From Galaxea fascicularis (lineage: Eukaryota; Cnidaria; Anthozoa; Scleractinia; Euphylliidae), in NCBI GenBank assembly GCA_948470475.1, contig OX419336.1, positions 14,369,479 through 14,433,478 of the forward strand: DNA of 64,000 nucleotides. The letters are read 5' to 3'. The translations under genes were made by a program, and so were the position numbers. Shown in pieces: positions 45,416 to 56,337 of the stretch (positions are counted from its first letter, which is position 1; each line of letters starts with the position of its first letter). The notes under the pieces were generated by a model. It saw only the letters and a program-made list of their open reading frames with translations, did not search any database and was not told the origin of the DNA.

Positions 45416-46610
45416 ATGGGCAGAAAGCGACCGAAACAAGGATCAAGTTCATCCGTAGATGAAGAAGGCACCGCCACCTTGAAGTATGAATCTCTACAGA
45501 ACTCTATAGGTAGTTTAAACAAAGTGGTGACGGACGGCTTTGCAAACATCCATACTGATATGGACAACCTCTGCTTCGAATTTAAGACTGAAATTCAGGG
45601 AATTAAATCTACTATTAAGGATATTGAAAAACGTTTGGAGTGCACGCAAGAAGATGTTGAAAGTGTATAGGAGGACGTGAAGAAGGTTGCTGAGGATTTT
45701 TTGGAGAGTACTAACACTTTGAGTGGAAAAATTGTCAAACTCAAGCAGCTTTCAAAGAGCCCTGAAGTCACTGAAGCCTTGAATGCAAAAATTGTGAAAC
45801 TTGAAATCCAGCTCAAGCAGCAGGAAGAGGAAAACATCAGACTCGAACAGTACAAGTGAAGAGAAAATCTTCGCTTCAACAACATATCGGAAACAGAGGA
45901 TGAGGACTGTAAATAAGAACCAAGAAGACCCTGGCGGATAGATCGTTTAGTTGTGCTCCCCCTAGACTTTGGAATCTGCTTCCTACCACAATAAGATCTA
46001 CTTCCAGTTTAGATATTTTAAAATTAGATTTAAAACTTTTTCATTTAATAGGGCATTCAATTAGTTACTATAGTTGTTATAATTAATTTGCATTATTGAT
46101 GGATTATTCTATTTATTTATGGAATTTTAGAATTGTAATTTTGAACCTTTATTTTATTTTTAATTTAATATTTATTGTAAGGCGCAGTTGAATATTTTTA
46201 TAGAAACTGCGCGGTATAAATTTCAATTTATTATTATTGTTAAATCAGAATATAATTTAACATTTGGGGATTGACTCTTCTACAATTCGATACCATGCTG
46301 TGCATAGAGTTGGAAAAAGATTGGAAGGAAGACAGGCCTATGATAGTACGTTTTGTAAGTCGTGAAGACAGAGAGGTTGTGTGGACCAAACGAGGTAAAA
46401 TTAAACAATTACATCAATTCAAAGAGGCCTACATAACCGAAAATTACACCCGGGCGATCCAAAAAAGAGAGAGAAATCTTAATTAAAGCTATGATAAAGG
46501 CCTGAAATGATGGGATGGACAACGTTAAGGTAATAGGCAGATTTCTGGTGGTAAACGGACAGAGATTTGACTGCAAATCGATCCCGCACAGTTTGATGTG
46601 ACTTCAGGTT
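45416..46610 (+). pseudogene. L1/Tx1-type LINE ORF1, interrupted
   Basis: MGRKRPKQGSSSSVDEEG opens a basic head followed by a long coiled coil (45,500-45,858) and RRENLRFNNISE-like sequence (RENLRFNNISETEDE, near 45,860). This is the RRM-like nucleic-acid-binding start of L1-type ORF1 proteins. After an insertion the C-terminal domain resumes at about 46,266: MIVRFVSREDREVVWTKRGK, AYITENYTRAIQ, and NVKVIGRFLVVNG to about 46,610. In-frame stops at 45,668, 45,857 and about 46,502 show decay. Confidence 0.7.
45907..46258 (+). mobile_element. L2/CR1-type LINE 3'-end fragment inside ORF1
   Basis: Codes DRSFSCAPPRLWNLLPTTIR, the conserved C-terminus of L2/CR1-type reverse transcriptases, followed by an AT-rich tail ending in TTATTATTATTG. 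It separates the two halves of the L1/Tx1 ORF1, so it is a 5'-truncated secondary insertion. Limits are approximate. Confidence 0.65.
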
Positions 46611-47149
46611 TAGTTTTAGAAAAAATGTATTTGAAGGTTTTTCAGCCTCCAAACATATTTCAACTTTATTAACTATTTGACAAAAGAAAAAATACAAAAT
46701 AGCCGCTTCCCGCAAATAGCATTTGCTAGTCGAGGCGGAAAGCGAGGATATTTGGTGCAGAACAGTAACACAAATGCTGTTTGAGAGGATTTATTTGAAT
46801 ATTTACCCTTTAGGACTGCCTCCGTAGTCTAAAATTTAGATCCATCTTATGCTGTACAATACTCTACATATTTACTTGATCCTTTTGTGCATATTAATCT
46901 CCCAGTTGTATGAGAAAAAAACCCATTTTGGATGTGCTAATGATTTTGAACACCTACAAAACCTCAAGGGAAAACGGCCCAACAATAGAACATTTTAGTT
47001 GTAATGTTGGTATGTTCTGCTGGTGTTCATCTGTGTGTATATTTAAATCTTTGTATGTTTCTTGTGAATTAATTCCAGCTTTCCCTAGCTACCTTTTTCT
47101 GCTCCGTGGCTGCGCAATTTGCAATGGGCAATATAAACTCTTTTTATAA

Positions 47150-47999
47150 ATGAATCTCAGTATCTGTTGTCTTAATGTGAGAGGACTAGGTGACAATTTG
47201 AAAAGAAGAGAGCTCTTCAACTGGCTTATAATGCAAAAACACTCAATCTACATGCTGCAAGAAGCTCATTGTTCTGAAAGCACAAGTCACAAATACACTT
47301 GGCATCGGAGAAAGTCTGAAATCTTATGCCGCCTAGATTTTTTCCTCATAAGCCAGTGTCTTATGTGTAGTGTTACAAGTACATATATCTCAGCTGGTTA
47401 TAAAACAGATCACTCTTTAATTGACATTAAAATAGTCCTTCACTCGAACCTTAGGGGTCCAGGTTACTGGAAACTTAACACTTCTTTTCTAACTGACACC
47501 GATTATGTTACTCAGATCAGAGATGTTATTAAGAAAACCTATGAAGAATATCAAGATGATGATACCGTTAACAAAGGCTTGCTGTGAGAGATGACGAAAC
47601 TTAACATAAGACAGCAGTCAATAAAGTATGTGACAGCTAAAAAAGTAAAATTGTCTAGGCGTGAAGGAGAACTTGAAAAAGAAATTAATTTTTTGCAAAA
47701 CTTTATTGAATCAAATGAAAAATAAAAAACTGGGATCAGATGGGTTACCTGCTGAATTTTATGAAATGTTTTGGAATGATATTGCAGACTTTCTTCTTGG
47801 CTCAATCAATGATGCTTATCAAACAGGGCAGCTATCCGTATTCCAGAAGCGTGGGATCATTAAACTTATTCCGAACCTTGTTAAAAACTGGCGTTCAGTA
47901 TCTCTGTTAAATTGTGACTACAAAGTAGCTACTACTTGGTGGCAATATCTATATTCTTTGTTGTTAAGCAAACTGGATTTCAGTCATACAAGTTATTAG
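47150..47999 (+). pseudogene. L1/Tx1-type LINE ORF2, internally deleted (endonuclease + RT start)
   Basis: MNLSICCLNVRGLGDNLKRR and MLQEAHCSE are the N-terminal APE endonuclease motifs. The middle of the nuclease is missing, and YTWHRRKSEILCRLDFFLIS and GYKTDHSLIDIKI (the catalytic SDH-type end) follow directly. After a stop near 47,587 come KLGSDGLPAEFYEMFW and KRGIIKLIP, the start of the RT domain. It ends near 47,999 without the YADD region. Confidence 0.75.
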
Positions 48000-48089
48000 C
48001 ATATTTGAACCATCTCTACGTTTTACACCTACTTTCTTTACAAGCATCTTTAAGCTATCCTCTACAACGCTGAACTCGTAATTTGTTCG

Positions 48090-48901
48090 TTAAACGTGAG
48101 AGGTTTGTCGAATACCATGAAAAGACGAGAGACCTTCCGTTGGCTCAAGATGAAAAAATACGCCGTATATTTTCTACAAGAAATTCATTCTACAAAAGAC
48201 AAAGAACACATATGGTCTGCAGAGTGGGGGTATTCTGCTGTGTTTAGTAGCTTTTCTAGCGCCAGTGCAGGAGTATGTGTGCTTTTTAACAACAACTTCA
48301 ACTTTCAAATTATAAAATCCTTTTCCGATCCAGAGGGAAGGTTCGTCATAATTGATATCAAATCAGAAGAGAAGATCTTAACTTTGGTAAATATATATGC
48401 ACCGAACGAAGACAAGCCTATATTCTTTCAAAACGTCCTTAATCAACTTCTCTGTTTTGACTGCAGCGAGATAGTTCTTGGAGGGGACTTTAACCTAGTG
48501 CTCGACGTCCAAAAAGACAAAAAGGGCGGAAGACCTGTAACCCACAACAACTCACTGAAAGAGGTCAAATACATTTCCAATCTATTGGATCTTATAGACA
48601 TTTGGCGTTGCTTTAATCCAGAAACTAAACGGTTTACCTGGAGGAGACGAAAACCTGATATACACTGCCGTCTGGACTTCTTTAGTTTAAGCACAACTAT
48701 TACTAATGCAGACATTTTACCCGGGTATAAAACGGATCACTCTTTAATATCCATTCATTTGGCAATTAATGCAAACCCCAGGGGTCCAGGATTTTGGAAA
48801 CTGAACACCTCTTTCTTGTTAGATGATGAATATGTCGGCCTAATTAAGAAAACAATCACTGATGTAGCAAATGAATATGCGAACAATAACGAGATTCAAG
48901 T

Positions 48902-48932
<31 letters not shown>

Positions 48933-48955
48933 TTAAGCAACTGGAAAGAAGAAGC
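48090..48955 (+). pseudogene. second L1/Tx1-type endonuclease ORF, truncated
   Basis: A 287-codon open frame with the full APE domain: RGLSNTMKRRETFRWL, YFLQEIHST (catalytic Glu), LVNIYAPNED, LGGDFNLVLD (G-D-F-N), RFTWRRRKPDIHCRLDFF and GYKTDHSLISIHL. It is similar to but clearly different from the copy at 47,150. The frame then runs into the tRNA-containing tandem array near 48,897, and the RT is absent. Upstream VICSLNVRGLS is in frame from about 48,075. Confidence 0.75.
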
Positions 48956-48966
48956 CTGAAAAATCA

Positions 48967-48967
<1 letters not shown>

Positions 48968-49000
<33 letters not shown>

Positions 49001-49039
49001 GATACCGGTGCGATGCTCTACCAACTGAGCTATGAAGCC
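48968..49039 (-). tRNA. tRNA-Thr(GGT)-like gene, unit 1
   Basis: The minus strand reads GGCTTCATAGCTCAGTTGGT, with 7-bp acceptor GGCTTCA/TGAAGCC, D-arm GCTC/GAGC and T-arm ACGGG-TTCGAAT-CCCGT. A and B box promoters are intact. The anticodon loop CCGGTAT places GGT at 34-36 but has C instead of the invariant U33, and the stem contains a mismatch. It is thus probably a tRNA-derived repeat and not a working tRNA. Confidence 0.6.
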
Positions 49040-49150
49040 ACACATTGGGAGCGAGGTCAATTGTTGAGTTCATATTTTCCCGCACAGTGAAGTGATGTGA
49101 AGTATATATCTGAAATAATTCATATTTGTACTGCGGTTGTAGATGCAAGT

Positions 49151-49181
<31 letters not shown>

Positions 49182-49217
49182 TTAAGCAACTGGAAAGAAG
49201 AAGCCTGAAAAAATCAG

Positions 49218-49289
49218 GGCTTCAACGGGATTTGAACCCGTGACCTCCGCGATACCGGTGCGATGCTCTACCAACTGAGCTATGAAGCC
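49218..49289 (-). tRNA. tRNA-Thr(GGT)-like gene, unit 2
   Basis: Same structure as unit 1 with one change in the T-loop (TTCAAAT in place of TTCGAAT on the minus strand), which alters the B box. Confidence 0.55.
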
Positions 49290-49400
49290 ACACATTGGGA
49301 GCGAGGTCAATTGTTGAGTTCATATTTTCCCACACAGTGAAGTGATGTGAAGTATATATCTGAAATAATTCATATTTGTACTGCGGTTGTAGATGCAAGT

Positions 49401-49431
<31 letters not shown>

Positions 49432-49466
49432 TTAAGCAACTGGAAAGAAGAAGCCTGAAAAAATCA

Positions 49467-49467
<1 letters not shown>

Positions 49468-49500
<33 letters not shown>

Positions 49501-49539
49501 GATACCGGTGCGATGCTCTACCAACTGAGCTATGAAGCC
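49468..49539 (-). tRNA. tRNA-Thr(GGT)-like gene, unit 3
   Basis: Identical to unit 1 across all 72 bases as far as I can read, including the intact T-loop. Confidence 0.6.
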
Positions 49540-49717
49540 ACACATTGGGAGCGAGGTCAATTGTTGAGTTCATATTTTCCCGCACAGTGAAGTGATGTGA
49601 AGTATATATCTGAAATAATTCATATTTGTACTGCGGTTGTAGATGCAAGTGAAGAGTGATCATCACAGTAAATTTTCCAATTTAAGCAACTGGAGAGAAG
49701 AAGCCTGAAAAAATCAG

Positions 49718-49789
49718 GGCTTCAATGGGATTTGAACCCGTGACCTCCATGATACCGGTGCGATGCTCTACCAACTGAGCTATGAAGCC
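49718..49789 (-). tRNA. tRNA-Thr(GGT)-like gene, unit 4, degenerate
   Basis: Shares the frame of the other units but has changes in the T-arm (TTCAAAT, CCCAT) and in the anticodon stem (ATGG in place of GCGG), so folding is weaker. Confidence 0.5.
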
Positions 49790-49858
49790 ACACATTGGGA
49801 TCAAGGTCAATTTATTGAGTTCATATTTTCCCGCACAGTGGAGTGATGCGAAGTATAT

Positions 49859-50125
49859 TTGAATTATCAAACCCTGGAACGATCTTCCCATTAATGTATT
49901 TAATTTTCGTGACAGTCCTAACATTGGTAAGTTTAAATTAAGATTGAAGAATCATATGAATATTTATTGAATGGCTGTTTCTCATTTGACTTTTTTATAG
50001 TGACTTCAAATGATTTTATATCTTTTCTTCAGGAGACCCTTGATATAGGGCTAACCTCTGGGTTTCCTTTTTCTTAATAACTATGTATTCGTACGTTATT
50101 TTGAAATAAAGTATGTACATTTGCA
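49859..50125 (+). mobile_element. LINE 3'-end fragment (L2/CR1-like)
   Basis: Codes KPWNDLPINVFNF and KFKLRLKNHMNIY then a stop, the typical end of L2/CR1 RTs, followed by a tail with GAAATAAAGTATGTACATTT. It abuts the truncated fourth unit of the tRNA array. Confidence 0.6.
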
Positions 50126-50695
50126 ATCGAGCATTCACCATGAAAAGAGTGTCTTCAAAAATACTTCATTGCATACCTGCTTAAATCGATCATATGTTGT
50201 TCATAAATCAAATGCGTTGCTTGCCAGAATTCGGTTTTTTGGCTAGAAAGTCTTTCTCCTGTTTCCTTTTTTTGCCGATTTTCTTCATTCTTCCTTCTTC
50301 CATCAAATTGTGGCAAAAAATTCTCTATTACTACTGCCCCAGGTACCGCACAGTGATAAGCTTTACGGTTGCTTTTGCGATATCTCGAAGTTCATTTTCG
50401 CTGCTCTGAAGATTTCAAAGTTCAATTCTCGCAGCTCCTGTTCTTCATCTTATTAACTTTATCTGATCACTGATCCTTAAACAAAATAGACTTTGTTGAG
50501 TTGGAAAATCGAATTGAAAAACCGACACCATGAACATTAAACACGTAAACAATATCTGCAGAGCAAAATTCTCCGCCTTTGTACTACACTCTGAAATTTG
50601 CAAACGTTGGACCAAGAAGACTATGGAGACAAAAGCAATACTTACCAGGGGAGGGACAGGGGGAAAGTTTAATGAATAAATTAATCAGAATTGAG
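50126..50695. other. non-coding stretch
   Basis: No recognisable gene or repeat. Short open frames are pyrimidine-rich and without motifs. Confidence 0.45.
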
Positions 50696-50698
50696 TGA

Positions 50699-51206
50699 GT
50701 GAGTGAAATTCAGACCCACAACAAAACCTCATGGCATCACTACGTCATCCATGAGCTAAAAAATGAACCTATTGACTGGAAGGCTGCTTACAGGCTACCC
50801 TTTGAATGCACGAAAATCTCAAAACTTCGCATTTTCCAATTTAAACTATTACACAGGAGACTTGCCACTAATGATTTCTTTAAAAAAAATAAAGCTAAGA
50901 GATAACAATCTTTGCAATCTCTGCCAAGTTGAAGAGGAAACTCTCATCCATCTTTTCTGGAATTGTACGGTAACGTCCTACTTCTGGCATAATTTTAGGC
51001 AATGGCTGCTCCAAAATGGAACTTTTGTGCAGTCTCTTGAGCCAACGCCTTCCTTGGTCATAGGCCTAAAGACCCACCCACTATTTTGCAAGAATTTCTA
51101 CTTTTTATTCTTAGTTGCAAGACTCTATATTTGGACTTGTAGAATACAAAAGACTTGTCCTACAATTGACATGTTCCCCCTTTTCCTCTCACATTACAAT
51201 CTTTAA
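50699..51206 (+). pseudogene. L1/Tx1-type LINE ORF2 C-terminus
   Basis: KISKLRIFQFKLLHRRLATN is followed, after a frame change near 50,885, by NLCNLCQVEEETLIHLFWNC (a Cys/His zinc-binding RT C-terminal motif), FLFLVARLYIWTCR and a stop at 51,206. This is the conserved C-terminus of L1/Tx1 RTs and could be the far end of the LINE whose start lies at 45.4 or 48.1 kb. Confidence 0.7.
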
Positions 51207-51338
51207 AAGGTACGTGTTTTTTTCTTGCCTTTTGCGGATTGAATGCCACGCAGGTGGAACATTAGCTGGTGTGGATGCATGTACGTAAGTAGTATAACTA
51301 TTTAATATCATGTATCTGTTATGTGATAGTAGTATATG

Positions 51339-51392
51339 GAATGGGGGTACGAGCGCATTTTTTCAAAATGCGTTCGCACAACCCCATTCCAT
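51339..51392. repeat. hairpin-forming inverted repeat, arms about 25 bp
   Basis: TGGAATGGGGGTACGAGCGC followed by ATTTTTTCAAAATGCG and then TTCGCACAACCCCATTCCA. The halves pair over about 25 bases with few mismatches around a very short loop. It precedes an AT-rich non-coding stretch (51,420-51,610) next to the PolB fragment. Confidence 0.6.
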
Positions 51393-51618
51393 TCCTTAGT
51401 GGTTACATCAAATAATTTCATATAATTCTTACTATATATTTTGAAATATAGAAAGATTTTAATGAATAAAAAAAGAAGAAATATTGAAAAAGGATAAATA
51501 TATTTAACATCAAATAAAGCATTAAAGATAGAAAAAAAGATGGTAAAATAAAGAATTTTAATAAATTAAAAAATGACCATAAGCATAGGTTGTAGTGCCA
51601 TTGTTGTGAATATAAAAA

Positions 51619-52935
51619 TTATCGTATATCATTGAAAAAACTGAGTGATACTTTGTTTATTTCATAACTACCTGTGTCATGATTCTTGCTTCTAATAGTT
51701 TTCATTATATTATGAATTTGTTTATTTCCTAATAATGTATCTTTGTAATTTTCTTGTGTAATGTCTTTCATGATTATATATTTTTTAATACCTTTACAAG
51801 TCTTTCCAACTTTTTGATTGTCTTTTACATAACTATACATTTTAGATTGCAGTCCAACAAATTCTGTAATTGGAATACCTGCAGCTTTGTCCTTGAATTT
51901 TCCGATAACCTTCTTATTTGTTTTATCATAAAAAGGCGAATTAGTTTGATAATCACTGTTCTCAAATTTGTCTCTATATACATCTTCAGCTTCAATTTCA
52001 TATGTTAAACTATCTGTGTCTGTAAAAAGCAATTTTGCTTTAATATAATTATAGTGAAAGTCATGTATAAGAGTTTTACTAAGGTCAAGAATGCAAAATC
52101 CAACGTATGAAGGTCGGTTGAGGAATAATGATTCTTTCACTTTATGTACAGCTACTAGGTTTTCATTAAAAATTTTAGAGCTGACAAATGTTGGTTTAGC
52201 AGCCATTTTTAATAGTTTTTTCTCATTAGTTACTAATCGTGCATCTACTCGTTTTCTGATGTTTTCCATCGTTCTTCCAAAAACAGAATTATTCATAAGC
52301 TTGAAGAAGTCTTTCTCAAAAGCATTTTTAGCATTTGTTCTCTTCTCAGTGTTGAAGTCAATGTATTGTTTCAACCAAGGTGATTGATTGTATTTTAGTG
52401 CTCTATGAATTTCTCTAAGTTTCAATCCAAGAGATAAATATAGTTGTAGATTCCTATAATGTAAAACATATTTTTGTTTATTTGCAAGTGTTGGAATAAG
52501 TTAATGTACTAATCCTGTTGATATATTGAATTTATCAGATATTTTTTGACAGTAATTTGATAACATATATTCTTTTACTTTTATTTTTTCAGGAGCTAGA
52601 GGATAGTCATTATGAAGAGTATGCAACTCTTTAGGATATTCGAGATCAACTTCTAGTATTAATCCATTATCACTATCTTCTTTGTATTCATTAAGGTTTA
52701 GATTGTCAATTTCTTTTTCAGTAAGCCATTTGAAACCACCTGTTGGAAGATACTGACTCATAGCCCAGCCATATAGATTATTAGCATCAACAGTTAAGCT
52801 GACATCATCTAGCTTTCGATGAAAGACAAAAATCTGATTTTTCACACTTCTCTCGGTTACGGAGTTTAGAAATGCTGACAAGTTACTTCCAGAAAAAATG
52901 CGATCTCCTGCTGATGTTTCGCTGTGGAATGGCAA
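51619..52935 (-). pseudogene. Polinton-type protein-primed DNA polymerase B, N-terminally truncated
   Basis: Minus-strand blocks: VDANNLYGWAMSQYLPTGGF (polymerase motif A region), YVLHYRNLQLYLSLG, FFKLMNNSVFGRTMENIRKR (motif B), SYVGFCILDLSK and KLLFTDTDSLTYEIEAEDVY (motif C, catalytic DTDS intact), then FVGLQSKMYSY. One in-frame stop at 52,501-52,503 separates two long open frames that are otherwise collinear. The exonuclease half is absent upstream of about 52,935. These polymerases replicate Polintons and adintovirus-like elements. Composition is markedly more AT-rich than the surroundings. Confidence 0.8.
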
Positions 52936-53219
52936 AACATCAGCAGGGGTCTATGATTTCAGAATCGTATAAAGCTTGTCATGTGTATTCTGTATTATTC
53001 TTTTGCATGCAAACATTTAGTTTATTCTGTATTCGTTTGTTAGGTATAATCTTTTAGTCGTTCCCATTTATTTTGGTTTACTTTGGCCTATTTTCATTAT
53101 ATTGTTGCTGTATTGCTGATGGGTTTGAGCTTCAAATAAATTGCTTTGGAAAATCCTTGAATCCTTCTCGTTCCTACTCGCTGCCACTCTGTCCTGTTAC
53201 ACACCTTTTCAAAATTTTC
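52936..53219. other. non-coding stretch left of the DIRS element
   Basis: Contains ATGGCAAAACATCAGCAGGG and a polyadenylation-like TTCAAATAAATTG near 53,133. No gene recognised. The left end of the DIRS element may lie here. Confidence 0.4.
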
Positions 53220-53229
53220 GTTGTTTCCT

Positions 53230-53905
53230 GTGAGGCATAGTTCCCAAGAAGGATCCCTTGGAATTTCGTCTTATACCTCATTTATCTAATCAGTTCACTA
53301 TGCATCAATCAACGATGCCATATCCATCATCAAACAGAAGGGGGCTGGTTGTTTTATAGCGAAAACAGATGTCAAGTCCACTTTTCGCATCACCAATTCA
53401 TGCCATGACTTTTGCGTTGTTGGGTATGAAATGGCAAAACTTGTACTACTTTGATCACTGTCTCCCTATGGGCTGTTCTTCTTAACACACTATTTTTGAA
53501 GCTTTCAGTATGGCATTAGAATGGCTTGCCATGAACCGTTTAGGTGCTTTGGTGACCCTGCATATTATAGACAATTTCCTGTTCATTGCTGATAGCCAAG
53601 ACTAATGCCATGCCGACTTACCCACCTTTCTTAGCATCTGCGAGCACATCGGTGTGCCCATAGCACAAGAAAAAACTGTAGGCCCAGATACGACTTTACG
53701 GTTTGTGGGAATCACGCTTGACTTGGTGATACAGGAAGCCAGGCTGCCGGTTGATAACCTTCAGAAATATTGCATGTTGTTACGTACTTTTTATAAACAG
53801 CGTGAAGTTACTCTTAAGGAATTGCAGTCTTTATTAGGCCTGTTAAATTTTACTTGTTTGGTTATTGTCCCAGGTCGTGCCTTTCTCCGCCGCATGATTG
53901 ATCTT
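53230..53905 (+). pseudogene. DIRS reverse transcriptase, first part
   Basis: Read across several frames: VPKKDPLEFRLIPHLS, a segment ending ALLGMKWQNLYYFDHCLPMG, LHIIDNFLFIADSQD (DD-type motif reads IDN) and RFVGITLDLVIQEARL, then TLKELQSLLGLLNFTCLVIV and GRAFLRRMIDL, cut by the Harbinger insertion. Stops near 53,355, 53,490 and 53,603 and the altered active site make it inactive. Confidence 0.75.
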
Positions 53906-54577
53906 AGGGAATTTAAGATTTAAGACTACGGTTAACAGCTACGGTTGGACGAGTACGCGGGATCTGGGTTAAGCTTTTTTGCGCGTGCGTAAAAGTTATG
54001 GGATGGTGTTTTCCTTACCATTGTGTTTCACTACGGTAAGTTTTGACAGCTTTTCTCGTCGTAGTCAAAGATCTACAACGTGTGACTTCAAAGGTGAGAA
54101 TTTCGTATGTTACTCAAAGAAATAACACATTTTTTTTTCTTTTCGATTTATTTTCTAAGTTTTCCAGTGAGCTTCGTTTGTTTCTCAAAGAAGTGACACT
54201 GATTTATTTTTTTTTTTCGTTTTATTCTCAGAGTTTAAGAAGCGGTGTGGGAGCGAAAGCATGGATATCCACGGTGGAAGTTCGTAAGTAAACCGATAGC
54301 TTTGTAGATCGCTGCATATGCTTCGACATGAAATAGGTTGAAATTTTCGAATGTTTTTAATTGTTTATTTGCTTATTGTTAAAAATTATTTTTACTTTTT
54401 TGACAGGGTCACTACGACGGCCGCGGCGGCGAGAAACAACAAGTAAGCTTGTTAAGCTTAAATAATATCTTTTTAACCTTATGTGCCTAGCTAACCTCAT
54501 CTTTGGCTCTCAGTTTTAAACTAGGATCTTGAACAGTCATAACACGTTAACCTGTGATTTTATCATTTGCATTTTAG

Positions 54578-56096
54578 TGGAACTTTTCGCTGGACAAGTG
54601 ATAAAGATAATACCTTGCTGAAAGAAGCTCGATTTCTCGAACCGTACCTGTACAAAAGTGGATCTAAACTAGCAGGGCAAAAATGAAAAGAGGTGGCAGA
54701 CAATTTAAACTGTTTACAAGCGTTCAAAGATTCACCCAGAGATCAGAGGAGCGTTAGGGAACGCTTTCAAAAGATCATTGACTTGTTCAAAGCAAAAATC
54801 CGAAAGGAAGAAGCCGCCAGTGGGATTTCTCCAGAACCACTTACTGAAACAGAGCAACTTGCCGAGGAGATCGTGGAAATAATGGACAACAGGCCAAATG
54901 TAGAAGAAGACGAAGACAGCAAGATGGTGAGTGATCTTTTAGGGGTTAAGGATTATAGTCTTTGACTGTGAATTGCATGAAATAACAGTCTTGATCCCAT
55001 CCACTTTTGTTTTGAGTTTTAATCTTGTTGGATATGTATTATCTCGCGTTTGGGATTTCACGCGGTGTTTACAGTTTGGTTTTTGCAATGGATGTTACAG
55101 CATAGCATGCTTCTTTAAGCTTCTGCATGCTGTTATTTGTGTTATCGAAAGGCATAGCTTATATGAGGCGTACGTTACAGGACAAGGTCACTTGACGGCA
55201 TCTCTCTTAGCAAATCGTACTTTTCTCTTTATTTTTCTATTGCAGATTTTGTTCGCTTCCGCTTTTTGCTTTCTTCCTTTCTTGACATTCTCTAGTTTGT
55301 GCTTATTAAAGTCGTACTTTAGATATTTTCTCAATAGCATTTTTCTTTTTATTAATTAATGTTTAATTTTTCCACATATCTATGTTCAGTGTGCAGTTTT
55401 AATTTGTTATATGAAGTTCGTTATAGATTTATTATTATATTTTTGGTTTCTCTGATATGAATTGTGAGTGGCTTACTTGCAATTTTAAGTTATTTAACTC
55501 ACACTGTTACAGTATGCCACCCACTTTGCTGTAGTTGTTTTTTGCAATTACTAAACGAGACGCCTATTCCTGAGCTTATAGATTGAAAACCAATCGGCAT
55601 TAGGAATGTGAGAACATATTAAAATTCAGTGCTCTAAAATTTGAACACAAATTAATAATTGATCCTATATCTTTATAGAAGAAAGAAAGGATGCAGGCCA
55701 TGGCAGCTCGAGACAAAGCAATGAACACATGGTCAAAGGGAAAGGGAGTTAAAGATCAAGTGAGTGATGACGAAGAATCAGGAAAAGATGAAGAGACATC
55801 TATGGCATCAAAAGTTAGAAAGGAAAAGGAGAAGGACAAGTGAGGCTCTACAATTTCTTCAAGTCAGATCTGAAAGAGAGGCAGAAGCTAGGAAAGAAGA
55901 AATAAGTTTTAAAAAGGGGATGGCTGAAAAGGAATCAGAAGCCAGGAGAGAGGACATCGCCCATAAACGAGAGATGGCTTCCCTTGAAGCAAGGCGCCAG
56001 GATCTTATACAGCAACAGTTGCAAATGCAGCAGCAACAGATGCAGCAAATGCAAACATTAATGCTTGCAGTTGTATCTAAACTAAAGCAAAAATGA
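54578..56096 (+). pseudogene. Harbinger Myb/SANT-like DNA-binding protein
   Basis: Exon 54,578-54,926 (acceptor TTTTAG, donor GTGAGT) codes FRWTSDKDNTLLKEARFLEP, SGSKLAGQK, a TGA where a Trp would be expected, EVADNLNCL and RSVRERFQKIIDLF, a Myb/SANT-like domain. The next exon starts at 55,679 (acceptor TTATAG; KKERMQAMAARDKA) and after a frame shift near 55,835 continues as a coiled coil rich in Arg/Glu (EALQFLQVRSEREAEARKEE) with a Gln/Met tail to 56,096. Such proteins bind Harbinger ends and help import the transposase. Small upstream exons with GTAAGT/GTAAGC donors near 54,285 and 54,441 may supply the start. Confidence 0.72.
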
Positions 56097-56337
56097 TAAG
56101 TAGCTTTGTTCATGCTGTGCACTTGTTGGATTTTCATTAGTGAACATTGAAATAACAAGTTTAAGGACAGTGAAAATTAGTAATACAAAACTTTCTTTTC
56201 AAACATGGGTTTGTTGTTTGTAAAGTGTCTCTACATTAAAGTTGTGTTTACGTAATTGAAGCAGTGAGTCTCAATTCCCCCGAAATCTGCCTCATCAAAG
56301 TTCTCTGGTACATTTTAGGATACTTATATGACATTTT

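Larger units (their letters stand above)
48897..49860. repeat. tandem array, four units of 250 bp, each carrying a tRNA-like gene
   Basis: Units start with GTGAAGAGTGATCATCGCAG, contain AAGAAGCCTGAAAAAATCAG, then the tRNA-like segment on the minus strand, and end in ATTTGTACTGCGGTTGTAGA. tRNA-like segments start at 48,968, 49,218, 49,468 and 49,718, exactly 250 bp apart. The first three are nearly identical and the fourth is more diverged and cut short near 49,860. The array begins inside the LINE frame. Confidence 0.9.

Noticed and set aside
48897..49860. Regular 250-bp repeats considered as a CRISPR-like array
   Set aside because: Units are fully repeated with no unique spacers, contain a tRNA-like gene, and the context is eukaryotic.
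48972..49924. Four similar minus-strand open frames containing HSSVGRASHRYRGGHGFESR
   Set aside because: They are translations of the tRNA-like segment, a well-known annotation artefact, and not proteins.
51339..52935. A complete Polinton around the PolB fragment
   Set aside because: No integrase, ATPase, protease or capsid genes, and no matching terminal repeats, lie within reach.
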